Below are positions 7,561-15,780 of a stretch of DNA of 64,000 nucleotides, one piece after another. The notes beneath the pieces are model-generated. The model ran no database searches and was not told where the DNA came from. It worked only from the letters and a program-made list of their open reading frames with translations. Position numbers and translations under genes: made by a program. Source of the DNA: Arthrobacter oryzae (GTDB taxonomy: Bacteria > Actinomycetota > Actinomycetes > Actinomycetales > Micrococcaceae); NCBI RefSeq assembly GCF_030718995.1, contig NZ_CP132204.1, positions 2,046,001-2,110,000 of the forward strand, given 5' to 3'. Positions within the stretch are counted from its first letter, which is position 1, and the number at the start of each line of letters is the position of its first letter.

Positions 7561-8310
7561 CTAGGCGTCGAAGTGCGTTGATGGTGTTGTTGATGGTGTT
7601 TCGGGCGCGAACGATTCGACGAGCTTTTCCGCCATGACCCGGAGCTTCTGGTTCCGGCCGCTGGACGCCTTGGTGAGGATGGCCATCGCCTCCGCCTGCG
7701 AGCAGCGGTTCTGCCCCATGATGATGCCTGCTGCAAGATCGATGACGGTGCGGGATTCCATGGCGGTCCGCAGGTCCGCAGCCAGTTGCTGCTGGACGCC
7801 GATCCTGACCGCAAGCCGAAGCGCCCTCTCCGCCTGCGAAGCAAACAGTTCAGCCTTCCGGATCGCGGCGGCGTCGAAAACGTCCGCGGCCGGGGCAAAC
7901 ACGTTCAGTGCAGCGGCGGCGCCTGTGTCCAGGGTGAGCGGGACGCCCAGCACGCTCAGGCGCCCCAGCGATGCAACGGCAAGGCCATAGTCCGGCCAGC
8001 GAGGGTCGGCGCGTGTATCCGGGACCAGCACCGTGGTGCCCGTGGACATCGCATGGAGGCAGGGACCCTCGCCGTAGTTGTGCTGGATCTCGTCGAAGAG
8101 ACGGGCCTCCGGGTCGCTCCAGGCAGCCGTAGTGGTGCGGTGGTGGCGGCTCAGCGTAACGGCGCACGAAACCTCCTGCCCGAGGCTGCGCGACAGGGAG
8201 CTGGCGGATAGCTCGCACAGTTCCGCGAGGAATCCGTTGACGTCCTGGCTGCTGATGACCAGATCCTGCAGCTGTTCGGCCACGGATGTGCCCAGCGTGA
8301 TCTCGTCCAT
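7561..8310 (-). CDS. GAF and ANTAR domain antitermination regulator
   Basis: A 249-aa protein with a GAF sensor domain (about 25-165), containing EIQHNYGEGPCLHAMSTG and DTRADPRWPDYG, followed by an ANTAR domain (about 170-235) with AADLRTAMESRTVIDLAAGIIM, the RCSQAEAMAIL helix and a NQKLRVMAEKLV end. ANTAR proteins bind paired RNA hairpins and prevent termination. The signal and target RNAs are not evident. The C-terminal PSTTPST arises from a short DNA duplication. A TAGACT hexamer 6 nt upstream of the ATG suggests a leaderless mRNA. Confidence 0.9.
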   Translation of the reverse strand: MDEITLGTSVAEQLQDLVISSQDVNGFLAELCELSASSLSRSLGQEVSCAVTLSRHHRTTTAAWSDPEARLFDEIQHNYGEGPCLHAMSTGTTVLVPDTRADPRWPDYGLAVASLGRLSVLGVPLTLDTGAAAALNVFAPAADVFDAAAIRKAELFASQAERALRLAVRIGVQQQLAADLRTAMESRTVIDLAAGIIMGQNRCSQAEAMAILTKASSGRNQKLRVMAEKLVESFAPETPSTTPSTHFDA

Positions 8311-8316
8311 CTCTTA

Positions 8317-8322
8317 AGTCTA
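8317..8322 (-). promoter_or_regulatory. Leaderless-type -10 for the GAF-ANTAR gene
   Basis: On the minus strand TAGACT is followed by 6 nt and then ATG 8310. Confidence 0.5.
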
Positions 8323-8363
8323 GTTGTGGCCAGCGGCTAATGACCCGGTGCGTTCAGGCCAGC

Positions 8364-8392
8364 TTGTGGCGGGGGCAACTAAATCGTATGGT
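8364..8392 (+). promoter_or_regulatory. Possible promoter of the STAS-like gene
   Basis: TTGTGG (8364-8369) and TATGGT (8387-8392) are 17 nt apart. The -10 lies inside CTAAA-N8-TTTAG (8379-8396), a potential operator. Tentative. Confidence 0.35.
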
Positions 8393-8440
8393 TTAGGTGA
8401 GTTATGAAGCTGGCTCTTGGATGTCTCATTGGGAGAAGCC

Positions 8441-9127
8441 TTGAACCATAAGCTACGTGTGCTGGTCCGTGTGGATGTCGACCCCGGACGTGTGACCCTC
8501 GAAGTCGCCGGCTGCCTGACCCAGGCCAACTACCCCGTGCTGCTGCACATCATGCGCCGCGGGCGCCGGCTCGCACCGAAGCAGGACATTACGGTGGACC
8601 TCCAGGGCGCGTCCCATCTTGACCCGGAAGTCCTGATGTACCTGCGCCACATCGCCGAACGCGAGGCCGCCGAGGGCGGGCCGGGCACCGAATCCCGCGG
8701 GAGCGCCGTCGAAGCGTTCCGGCTCACGCTCGCCGAACCTGCGGAACTGCCGATCTGCCTTGAGCATGCCGGACTGGCAGGCGGGGAAGAAGCCACCCTG
8801 GACGGCAAGATCAACGCCCTCCTCGACGCTGATGCCGCCTCCGGTTTCGACATTGACGCCGTTCCGGCAACAGTCGGGGAGCAGCGCACCATTGATGGCC
8901 TGGAGCTGTCCGAGTACCTCGAGGGGAACCTGGATCCCGCCTCGACGGTCCGTGCGTTGTCTGACGACGCCCTCGGTAAATTGGCCGATGCCCTCTACCG
9001 GCACCTGGACACCCGCAGCCCGTCCTTCGGGGCGCACACCTGGTATGAACTGGCGGCTGAGGAACTCCACCAGAGGCACCTGACGGAGCCCGACGGTCCG
9101 TCCCAGGAGGAGATCGCCGCCAGTTGA
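8441..9127 (+). CDS. Unknown protein with a STAS-like N-terminal domain
   Basis: About 228 aa. Residues 1-75 read like a STAS fold: a beta strand RVTLEVAGCL, then VLLHIMRRGRRL, then ITVDLQGASHLDPEVLMYL, resembling the strand-helix order of anti-anti-sigma factors. The usual D-S-S-G phosphorylation motif is absent. The rest is acidic and helical, with no family I recognise. TTG 8441 is chosen because GGGAGA (8431-8436) is well placed; TTGs at 8417 and 8429 are alternatives. It precedes the glycosyltransferase/STAS/kinase operon, so a regulatory link is plausible but inferred. Confidence 0.6.
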   Translation: MNHKLRVLVRVDVDPGRVTLEVAGCLTQANYPVLLHIMRRGRRLAPKQDITVDLQGASHLDPEVLMYLRHIAEREAAEGGPGTESRGSAVEAFRLTLAEPAELPICLEHAGLAGGEEATLDGKINALLDADAASGFDIDAVPATVGEQRTIDGLELSEYLEGNLDPASTVRALSDDALGKLADALYRHLDTRSPSFGAHTWYELAAEELHQRHLTEPDGPSQEEIAAS

Positions 9128-9202
9128 CGCCGGCGCGCGAGGTCCAGGCCACGTCACCAGCGGCGTCGTGGCCCGACTGCCGCGTCTGCGGATAGGGTTG
9201 GA

Positions 9203-9216
9203 CTGACTCAGGTCAG
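9203..9216. promoter_or_regulatory. Palindrome upstream of the glycosyltransferase operon
   Basis: CTGAC-TCAG-GTCAG is a perfect 5+4+5 inverted repeat about 93 nt before the start codon, in a 181-nt non-coding gap. A candidate operator; no regulator is assigned. Confidence 0.35.
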
Positions 9217-9308
9217 CCAGCCGGTCCTGCTCCATTGGTCTCACTTCGGAGCGGATCCTCAACGGGCGGCTGACTGCACCGACGAGGACCCAGGGGGACA
9301 TCCGGGCC

Positions 9309-11291
9309 ATGACACCACGGCAGCTGATTATCAGGCTGATCGTTCTGGCCACCGCCATACTGGGCCTGAATTACATCATTTGGCGCTGGATGGTTTCTAT
9401 CAACTGGGAAGCCTGGTGGATCGCGGTCCCGCTGGTCCTGGCCGAAACGTACTCCCTGGTGGACTCCCTGTTGTTCGGAGTCACCATGTGGCGCTACCGG
9501 CAGCGGGGCACGCCGCCCCTGCCGCCGCCCGGCCTGACGGTGGACGTGTTCATCACCACCTACAACGAGCCGCTGGACCTCGTGATGGGGACGGCGCGGG
9601 CCGCCAGGAACATTGAATATCCGCACAAGACCTGGATCCTCGACGACGGCAACCGGGCCGAACTGCGTGCCATTGCCGAAGCGGAAGGCATCGGCTGGAT
9701 CACCCGTTCCGAGGACTGGGCCGACCGTCCCCGCCACGCCAAGGCAGGCAACCTCAACAACGCGCTGCTCGCCACGGACGGCGAGTTCATGCTCATCCTG
9801 GATGCCGACCAGATCCCGGACCCCAGGATCCTCGACCATACGCTGGGTTATTTCAACGACCGCAGGATGGCCCTGGTCCAGACGCCCCAGGTGTTCGTCA
9901 ATGTGCCGCCCAATGATCCGCTGGGCAGCCAGGCGCCGCTGTTCTACGGCCCCATCCAGCAGGGCAAGGACGGCTGGAACGCCGCCTTCTTCTGCGGTTC
10001 CAACGCGATCATCCGCCGGGAAGCGCTGATGCAGCTGGGTGTCATGCGGTACGTCTCGGAAACGGAACTGGCCCTGAACAAGGCGCTTCGGACGGCGGAC
10101 AAGGTGGTGGCCAAGGCCCGACGCCAGCTTGGACCCGGCCAGGAGCGCCTGGCAGCCGCACTGTCCACCGTGGCCACAGACCTGCAGCAGGTCCGGCGTG
10201 AGCTGAACGACGGGCAGGCCATTGCCGATGTTACGTACCGGTTCCAGGAGCGCGTGGGCGCTGTGGCCAGGAACCTGGTGGCGGAAGACTTCGCGGCGCT
10301 GCATGCGGAGCTGAACTCCATCGAGGGGCTGTCCCGGACCATCGACGTCGACGGTTCGCTCGCCGTCGTCGACGACGTTGCGCTGGACAGGCTTTCGCAA
10401 CGCGACTGGTCCCCGCTGGGAGCCGTGGAAACCGTCCGCGTGCTGATCGAGTCGGTCAACGCCGAGAAGGCCGGCGAGGCGCAGGCACTCATGCCGCTGG
10501 CCACCATTTCGGTCACCGAAGACATGGCCACGTGCATGCGGCTGCATTCCCTCGGCTGGGAATCCGCCTACCACCACGAAAAGCTGGCCGACGGACTGGC
10601 CCCCGAGGACCTCGATTCGATGCTGACGCAGCGGCTCCGGTGGGCCCAAGGCACCATGCAGGTCATGTTCCGGGAGAACCCGCTCCTGCAGAAGGGGCTA
10701 AGCCTGGCCCAGCGGCTGATGTACCTGGCCACCATGTGGAGCTACCTCGCCGGGTTCGCCGCAGTGGTCTATATCGCTGCCCCGGTCATTTACCTCACTC
10801 TGGGAATCCTGCCGGTGCAGTCCTTGAGCAACGAGTTCTTCCTCCGGCTCATCCCCTTCCTGGTGGTCAACCAGATCCTGTTCTGGGTGGTGGGGCGGGG
10901 CGTGAAGACGTGGCGCGGCCAGCAGTACTCCCTGGCCCTTTTCCCCACCTGGATCAAGTCCGTCACCTCCGCGTTCGGGAACGTGTTCCTGGGCCGGGAC
11001 CTGGACTTCCGCGTGACACCCAAGACGCTGCAGGCACGCAACCGTCTGCCGTGGCACCTGGTCCGGCCGCAGCTGATCGCCATGGCCGTCCTGGTCCTGG
11101 CGGCACTGGTGGGCGTCATCCGGCTGCTGCTGGGCCAGGGGGACTTCCTGGGCAGCTCGGTGAATTTTGTGTGGATTGCCTTTGACCTGCTGATCTTCAG
11201 CGTGGTCATCGAGGCCGTCCGCTACCCCGGCTACGACGCATGGCTGGACAACAAGTCGCTGGACAACAAGAAGAAAGAGGAACTTCCGTGA
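9309..11291 (+). CDS. Membrane glycosyltransferase family 2, cellulose synthase (BcsA)-like, with a large insertion
   Basis: A 660-aa processive GT2. It has two N-terminal membrane helices (about 7-55), then VDVFITTYNEPLD, LDDGNRAELR (about 111), KAGNLNNAL, the metal-binding DAD (about 164), CGSNAIIRREAL (about 238), the catalytic TED (about 403) and QRLRW (about 441). Four or more helices follow (470-640). Unusually, roughly 150 residues, mostly helical, lie between SNAIIRREAL and TED where BcsA has about 20. No PilZ motif is seen at the C-terminus. The product is presumably a beta-glycan exported as it is made; the sugar is unknown. It shares a GTGA overlap with the STAS gene. Confidence 0.88.
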   Translation: MTPRQLIIRLIVLATAILGLNYIIWRWMVSINWEAWWIAVPLVLAETYSLVDSLLFGVTMWRYRQRGTPPLPPPGLTVDVFITTYNEPLDLVMGTARAARNIEYPHKTWILDDGNRAELRAIAEAEGIGWITRSEDWADRPRHAKAGNLNNALLATDGEFMLILDADQIPDPRILDHTLGYFNDRRMALVQTPQVFVNVPPNDPLGSQAPLFYGPIQQGKDGWNAAFFCGSNAIIRREALMQLGVMRYVSETELALNKALRTADKVVAKARRQLGPGQERLAAALSTVATDLQQVRRELNDGQAIADVTYRFQERVGAVARNLVAEDFAALHAELNSIEGLSRTIDVDGSLAVVDDVALDRLSQRDWSPLGAVETVRVLIESVNAEKAGEAQALMPLATISVTEDMATCMRLHSLGWESAYHHEKLADGLAPEDLDSMLTQRLRWAQGTMQVMFRENPLLQKGLSLAQRLMYLATMWSYLAGFAAVVYIAAPVIYLTLGILPVQSLSNEFFLRLIPFLVVNQILFWVVGRGVKTWRGQQYSLALFPTWIKSVTSAFGNVFLGRDLDFRVTPKTLQARNRLPWHLVRPQLIAMAVLVLAALVGVIRLLLGQGDFLGSSVNFVWIAFDLLIFSVVIEAVRYPGYDAWLDNKSLDNKKKEELP

Positions 11292-11617
11292 TCGAATTCA
11301 ACAATGAAACCCTGGCCAACGGCGTGGGCGTGATCCGTCCCGTAGGCCGGCTGAATATGGTGTCCGCCCCGCACCTGGGAGCCAGGATCGATGCGCTCAT
11401 CGGCGACGGAACGGTGCGGCTGGTGGTTGACCTGGCCGGCACTGATTTCATCGACTCGTCCGGCCTGGGCGCCTTGATTACCGGGCTGAAGAAGACGCGG
11501 CAGGCCGGCGGCGACCTTCGGCTGGCCAACCCCACAGCGCAGATCACGGCGGTCCTGGAAATGACCAACCTGAACAAGGTGCTGCAGCCGGTCGCTTCGG
11601 TGGACGGGGCCTATTGA
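11288..11617 (+). CDS. STAS-domain anti-sigma factor antagonist
   Basis: A 109-aa single-domain STAS protein. VIRPVGRLNMVSAPHLG leads into LVVDLAGTDFIDSSGLGALI, where the first Ser of DSSG is the usual phosphorylation site of SpoIIAA/RsbV proteins. Known members switch partners by binding a cognate HATPase kinase when unphosphorylated. GTG 11288 overlaps the glycosyltransferase stop, and its own stop overlaps the kinase ATG by one base. The three proteins should therefore be made together, making the glycan synthase or its expression the likely output. Confidence 0.92.
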   Translation: MIEFNNETLANGVGVIRPVGRLNMVSAPHLGARIDALIGDGTVRLVVDLAGTDFIDSSGLGALITGLKKTRQAGGDLRLANPTAQITAVLEMTNLNKVLQPVASVDGAY

Positions 11618-12048
11618 TGAGCCGCCGGTTCGGCCTGCGCGCCGCCGCCGTTCCCGAAAGCCTGGAGCTGATCCATGGGCTGCTGGCGGAAGTCTGGGCC
11701 GGTGAACCCGGGATTGAATCCATGGACCGTATCCGGTTCGAGACGGCGCTCATCGAGGTGGCGTCCAACATCATTGAGCACTCCCAGCCTGCCGGCACCG
11801 ACCCCGTACGGTTCGTTCTGGCCGTGGAATGCGAACCGGAACGGCTCTATGCAGAATTCACGGACAACGCCAAGCCGGCCGGAATCGACCTCGCGGCGGC
11901 CGAACTGCCGGATGACATGTCCGGAAGCGGGCGCGGGCTTGCCCTTGCCAAGGTGGCGCTGGACCAGTTTTCCTACGCCAAGGAGGACGCCGGAAACCGG
12001 TGGACCCTGCTCTGCCGGCGCAGATCGACAGCCACCGCCGCGCACTAA
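11617..12048 (+). CDS. RsbW/SpoIIAB-type anti-sigma serine kinase (HATPase_c)
   Basis: A 143-aa GHKL ATPase. The N box is ALIEVASNIIEHS, the G1 box EFTDNAKPAG and the G2 box SGSGRGLALAKVALD. Relatives phosphorylate the STAS partner and sequester a sigma factor or other target. The start is ATG 11617 in a TGATG junction with the STAS gene. No PP2C phosphatase and no sigma factor gene lie nearby, so the input phosphatase and the held target must be encoded elsewhere or be the co-transcribed synthase itself. Confidence 0.9.
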   Translation: MSRRFGLRAAAVPESLELIHGLLAEVWAGEPGIESMDRIRFETALIEVASNIIEHSQPAGTDPVRFVLAVECEPERLYAEFTDNAKPAGIDLAAAELPDDMSGSGRGLALAKVALDQFSYAKEDAGNRWTLLCRRRSTATAAH

Positions 12049-12074
12049 GCCCCGCACTAAGCCCCGCACCAAGG
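12041..12074. repeat. Short 12-bp tandem repeat over the kinase stop codon
   Basis: CGCACTAAGCCC occurs at 12041-12052 and 12053-12064, followed by a degenerate CGCACCAAGG. The first unit carries the TAA stop of the RsbW-type gene. Probably slippage; no function evident. Confidence 0.6.
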
Positions 12075-12176
12075 GCGAATTCTGCCGCAACAGCGCCTCC
12101 AGCGACAGTCAATGACGCTCCGTTGAGCTTCGAAAACCCCGAGAATCCGCCAATTCAATAATTAGCTCACAAAAGT

Positions 12177-12212
12177 TTGACTAAAAGGTTCACCTAAGTA
12201 AGGCTTGCCTTG
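12177..12212 (+). promoter_or_regulatory. desABCD promoter with a DtxR/IdeR-type iron box
   Basis: TTGACT (12177-12182) and TAAGGC (12199-12204) form a promoter with a 16-nt spacer. The -10 lies within CTAAGTAAGGCTTGCCTTG (12194-12212), which matches 12 of 19 positions of the DmdR/IdeR box TTAGGTTAGGCTAACCTAA. Binding of the iron-loaded repressor would shut the siderophore operon when iron is plentiful. Confidence 0.75.
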
Positions 12213-12254
12213 CTACGTTAGCGCGCCTCCAAACGCCTACCAAAGGAAAACCTT

Positions 12255-13844
12255 GTGACGCTGTTGCCCCGTGTGGACGAGAAACCCCTGGACCTGCCTG
12301 CCCCGACCGGCGGGCACGATTTCGGCTCCCGGGTGGAGCTCGCCCTCGCCGCCACCAACCACCTCTTCAACTCCCGCAATGCGCCCCGCTACGTGGCGCA
12401 GGTGCTCCAGGGGGTCAATGCCGTGGCTACCAAACTGGAGCGGACCACCCGGCCCTTTACCGGCGTCGGGCCCCAGGAACTCAAGGCGCGCGTCGGCGCC
12501 GTCAACCTGGACTCCCCGCTGCCGGACACCGCCGCCGCGCTGGCGGAACTTGAAGAGGTGTACCTGCAGGACGCCGTGTACTTCCACGATGCCAAGTACG
12601 CCGCCCACCTGAACTGCCCCGTAGTCATCCCGGCGCTGGTGGGGGAGAGCATCCTCTCGGCCGTGAATTCCTCCATGGACACCTGGGACCAGAGCGCAGG
12701 CGCCACCATGATCGAGCGCCGGCTGATCGACTGGACCGCGGGGCGGCTGTCCCTGGGCGCCGGGGCGGACGGCGTGTTCACCTCCGGCGGGAGCCAGTCC
12801 AACTTCCAGGCCCTGCTCATCGCCCGCAACCATGCCGTGGCCGGACTGCGGACGCTGCCCGGAAACGCATCCCTCCGGCTGCCGGGCCTGCTGGACAAGC
12901 TGCGGGTCTTTACATCCGAGGACAGCCACTTCAGCATCCGGAAGTCCGCATCGATGCTGGGACTCGGGTACGACGCCGTCGTACCCGTGGCGTACGGGGC
13001 GGACCACCGGATGGACCCCGCCGCGCTGGCAACCGCCCTGGCGCAGGCAGCCGACGCCGGGCTGGTACCGATGGCCGTGGTGGGAACCGCCGGGACCACG
13101 GACTTCGGAGCGGTGGATCCGCTCCCGGAACTGGCGGCCCTGGCCAAGGCCTACGGCGCGTGGTTCCACGTGGATGCCGCCTACGGCGGCGGCCTGATGC
13201 TCTCCGGCCGCTACGGCCACCGGCTGGACGGAATCGGCCTGGCTGACTCGGTCACCGTGGATTTCCACAAGACCTTCTTCCAGCCCGTCAGCTCCAGCGC
13301 CCTGCTGGTACGGGACCGGGCCATGCTGCGGCACGTGACCTACTACGCGGACTACCTCAACCCGGAAAGCGCGGCCCTGGCGGAGATCCCCAACCAGGTG
13401 GACAAGAGCATCCAGACCACGCGCCGTTTCGACGCCCTGAAGCTCTGGCTCACGCTCCGGATCATGGGGGCCGATGCCGTGGGCGCCCTGCTGGACGAGG
13501 CGATCGACCTTGCCGCCCGCACCGGCCGGGTCCTGGACACGGACCCCGACTTCGAGCTGGCCGCCGCGCCGCAGCTGAGCACGCTCGTGTTCCGCTACCG
13601 CCCGGTCCTGGCTGACGGCACCCGCCTGGCTGAAGACGCTGCGGACACCCTCAACCCGGCAATCCGGGCTGCGATATTTGCCTCGGGCGAGGCGGTAGTG
13701 GCCGGAACCAAGGTGGCCGGCAGGCACTACCTGAAGTTCACGCTGCTCAACGCTGAAGCCACTCCGGAAGACATCAACGCGATCATCGGGCTGCTCCGCA
13801 GTACCGGCGAAGCGCTGCTTGCCGGGCAGGAGGCGGCGGCGTGA
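12255..13844 (+). CDS. desA: Lysine decarboxylase for desferrioxamine synthesis (DesA)
   Basis: A 529-aa group II PLP-dependent decarboxylase. It has [42 protein letters not shown] and HVDAAYGGG, with the PLP lysine in VDFHKTFF near residue 339. Within the des operon this family converts L-lysine to cadaverine, the first step of desferrioxamine. The start is GTG 12255 after AAAGGAAAA. It heads four genes joined by 4-nt overlaps behind an iron box. Taken alone it could be called a diaminobutyrate or aromatic-L-amino-acid decarboxylase; the context decides. Confidence 0.92.
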   Translation: MTLLPRVDEKPLDLPAPTGGHDFGSRVELALAATNHLFNSRNAPRYVAQVLQGVNAVATKLERTTRPFTGVGPQELKARVGAVNLDSPLPDTAAALAELEEVYLQDAVYFHDAKYAAHLNCPVVIPALVGESILSAVNSSMDTWDQSAGATMIERRLIDWTAGRLSLGAGADGVFTSGGSQSNFQALLIARNHAVAGLRTLPGNASLRLPGLLDKLRVFTSEDSHFSIRKSASMLGLGYDAVVPVAYGADHRMDPAALATALAQAADAGLVPMAVVGTAGTTDFGAVDPLPELAALAKAYGAWFHVDAAYGGGLMLSGRYGHRLDGIGLADSVTVDFHKTFFQPVSSSALLVRDRAMLRHVTYYADYLNPESAALAEIPNQVDKSIQTTRRFDALKLWLTLRIMGADAVGALLDEAIDLAARTGRVLDTDPDFELAAAPQLSTLVFRYRPVLADGTRLAEDAADTLNPAIRAAIFASGEAVVAGTKVAGRHYLKFTLLNAEATPEDINAIIGLLRSTGEALLAGQEAAA

Positions 13845-15190
13845 GCGGCGCACACATCTACGACGTCGCAGGTATCGGCGTCGGACCCTTCAACCTGGGG
13901 CTCGCCGCGCTCGCCGAGCCCGTGGACGGACTGGATGCGGTGTTCCTGGAACGCCGCGACTCGTTCGACTGGCACCCGGGCATGATGCTGGAACCGGCCC
14001 ACCTGCAGGTCCCGTTCATGGCGGACCTGGTGACGCTCGCCGACCCCACGTCGCCTTACTCGTTCCTGAACTTCCTCAAGCAGACGGGCCGGCTGTACCG
14101 CTTCTACATCCGGGAAAACTTCTACCCGCTGCGCGCCGAATACAACCAGTACTGCCAGTGGGTGGCCGGGCAGCTCGGTTCCGTGCGGTTCGGCACGGAC
14201 GTCCGGGAGGTCACGTACGACGACGGCGTGTACACGCTCATCGTGGACGGTCCCGCGGGGCCGGAGGTGCTGCGTGCACGGCGGCTGGTGCTGGGCACCG
14301 GAACGTCACCGTACGTGCCGGCGGCCTGTGGCGGCATAGTGGACGCGGCGGCCAACGGCGGCGGGGGACTGGTCCTCCACAACGCCGACTACCTGTTGAG
14401 GAAGAGTGAACTGCAGCGGCAGCGGAGCATCACCATCGTGGGCAGCGGCCAGAGTGCGGCGGAAATCTACTACGAGCTGCTGCAGGAGATCGACGTCCAC
14501 GGGTACCAGCTCAACTGGGTCACCCGGTCCGGCCGGTTCTTCCCGCTGGAATACACCAAGCTGACCTTGGAGATGACCTCGCCCGAATACGTGGACTACT
14601 TCCACGGGCTCCCGCAGGAACAGCGGGACGGACTCATCAAAAGCCAGAAGAACCTGTACAAGGGCATCAACTCCGAGCTCATCGACGCCATCTACGACCT
14701 CCTGTACACCAAGAGCCTCTCCGGGCTGGTGGACACGCGGCTGCTGACGCACTCGGCGCTGACCGGCGCGTCGTGGGACCCGGCCGCCGGTTCGCACACC
14801 CTCCGGTTGCGGCACGGGGAGCAGGGGGCGGACTACTCGCTGGACACCGAAGCCGTGGTCCTTGCCACCGGCTACGGCTACCGCGAGCCGGAGTTCCTGG
14901 CCGGGGTGCAGAGCCGCATTGCAAGGGACACCAGCGGAAGGTTCGCCGTGGAGCGCAACTACAGCACCGGCGTCGAACCCGGCGAAATCTTCGTCCAGAA
15001 CGCCGAACTCCACACCCACGGCTTCGTCACACCGGACCTGGGCATGGCGGCCTACCGCAACTCCTGCATCCTGCGCGAGATCTGCGGCCGCGAGGTCTAT
15101 CCCGTGGAACGAAGCATCGCCTTCCAGCAGTTCGGGGCGCCGGCGATGGCAGAGCCAGTCATGGCCGGGGCGGCAGGAGTACGCGCATGA
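13841..15190 (+). CDS. desB: Cadaverine N-monooxygenase (DesB), lysine/ornithine N-hydroxylase family
   Basis: A 449-aa flavin-dependent N-hydroxylase. It has the FAD motif [14 protein letters not shown] near residue 10, the substrate region [21 protein letters not shown], the NADPH motif [14 protein letters not shown] near 205, and a C-terminal [11 protein letters not shown]. In desferrioxamine synthesis it oxidises cadaverine to N-hydroxycadaverine using NADPH and O2. GTG 13841 overlaps the desA stop codon (GTGA). Confidence 0.93.
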   Translation: MSGAHIYDVAGIGVGPFNLGLAALAEPVDGLDAVFLERRDSFDWHPGMMLEPAHLQVPFMADLVTLADPTSPYSFLNFLKQTGRLYRFYIRENFYPLRAEYNQYCQWVAGQLGSVRFGTDVREVTYDDGVYTLIVDGPAGPEVLRARRLVLGTGTSPYVPAACGGIVDAAANGGGGLVLHNADYLLRKSELQRQRSITIVGSGQSAAEIYYELLQEIDVHGYQLNWVTRSGRFFPLEYTKLTLEMTSPEYVDYFHGLPQEQRDGLIKSQKNLYKGINSELIDAIYDLLYTKSLSGLVDTRLLTHSALTGASWDPAAGSHTLRLRHGEQGADYSLDTEAVVLATGYGYREPEFLAGVQSRIARDTSGRFAVERNYSTGVEPGEIFVQNAELHTHGFVTPDLGMAAYRNSCILREICGREVYPVERSIAFQQFGAPAMAEPVMAGAAGVRA

Positions 15191-15780
15191 GCTTCACGTT
15201 CCGCTGCTTCGACCCCGACGCCGACGCCCAACTCCTCCACAGCTGGGTCACCCGGCCCTATGCCTCCTTCTGGGGGATGCAGTCCGCCACCGTGGCGGAC
15301 GTTGTGGCGGAATACTCGAAGATCCAGTCCAGCGGGCACCATCATGCGCTGCTGGGGCTCGACGACGGCGTCCCCGCCTTCCTGATGGAGGAGTACCTCC
15401 CGGTCCGCTCACCGCTGGCAGGACTCTACGCCGTGCAGCCGGGCGACATCGGCATGCACCTGCTGGTGGCCCCGCCGGCCGGCCCGCCGCGCACCGGCTA
15501 CACCGCAGCGGTGATGGAAGCGGTCCTGGACCGGCTCTTCGCCAAGGACAGGGTGGAGCGCGTTGTGGTGGAACCGGACGCCCGGAACCATAAAATCCAC
15601 GTCCTCAACGAGCGGCTGGGCTTCCAGCCTGCCGGAGAGGTGGTCCTGCCGGACAAGCGGGCCCTGCTCAGCTTCTGCACGCGGGAGGCCTTCCACACCG
15701 CCCGCGCAGCCCTCCATTCACCCCCGGGGCACCAGTCCCCGATCCACCAGTCCCCGATCCGCCAGGGAGTATCACTATGA
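15187..15780 (+). CDS. desC: N-hydroxycadaverine acyltransferase (DesC), GNAT family
   Basis: A 197-aa protein of the siderophore acyltransferase type (AlcB/IucB-like), with [40 protein letters not shown] and [11 protein letters not shown]. It transfers succinyl or acetyl from CoA to N-hydroxycadaverine to give the hydroxamate building block. It overlaps desB and desD by 4 nt each. The C-terminal tail contains a duplicated HQSPI pair, encoded by two identical 15-bp units at 15730-15759, likely a local slippage that leaves the frame intact. Confidence 0.92.
   Translation: MSFTFRCFDPDADAQLLHSWVTRPYASFWGMQSATVADVVAEYSKIQSSGHHHALLGLDDGVPAFLMEEYLPVRSPLAGLYAVQPGDIGMHLLVAPPAGPPRTGYTAAVMEAVLDRLFAKDRVERVVVEPDARNHKIHVLNERLGFQPAGEVVLPDKRALLSFCTREAFHTARAALHSPPGHQSPIHQSPIRQGVSL

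Noticed and set aside
7561..7600. Possible frameshift or slippage at the end of the GAF-ANTAR gene
   Set aside because: The short duplication keeps the frame, and the ANTAR domain is complete before it.
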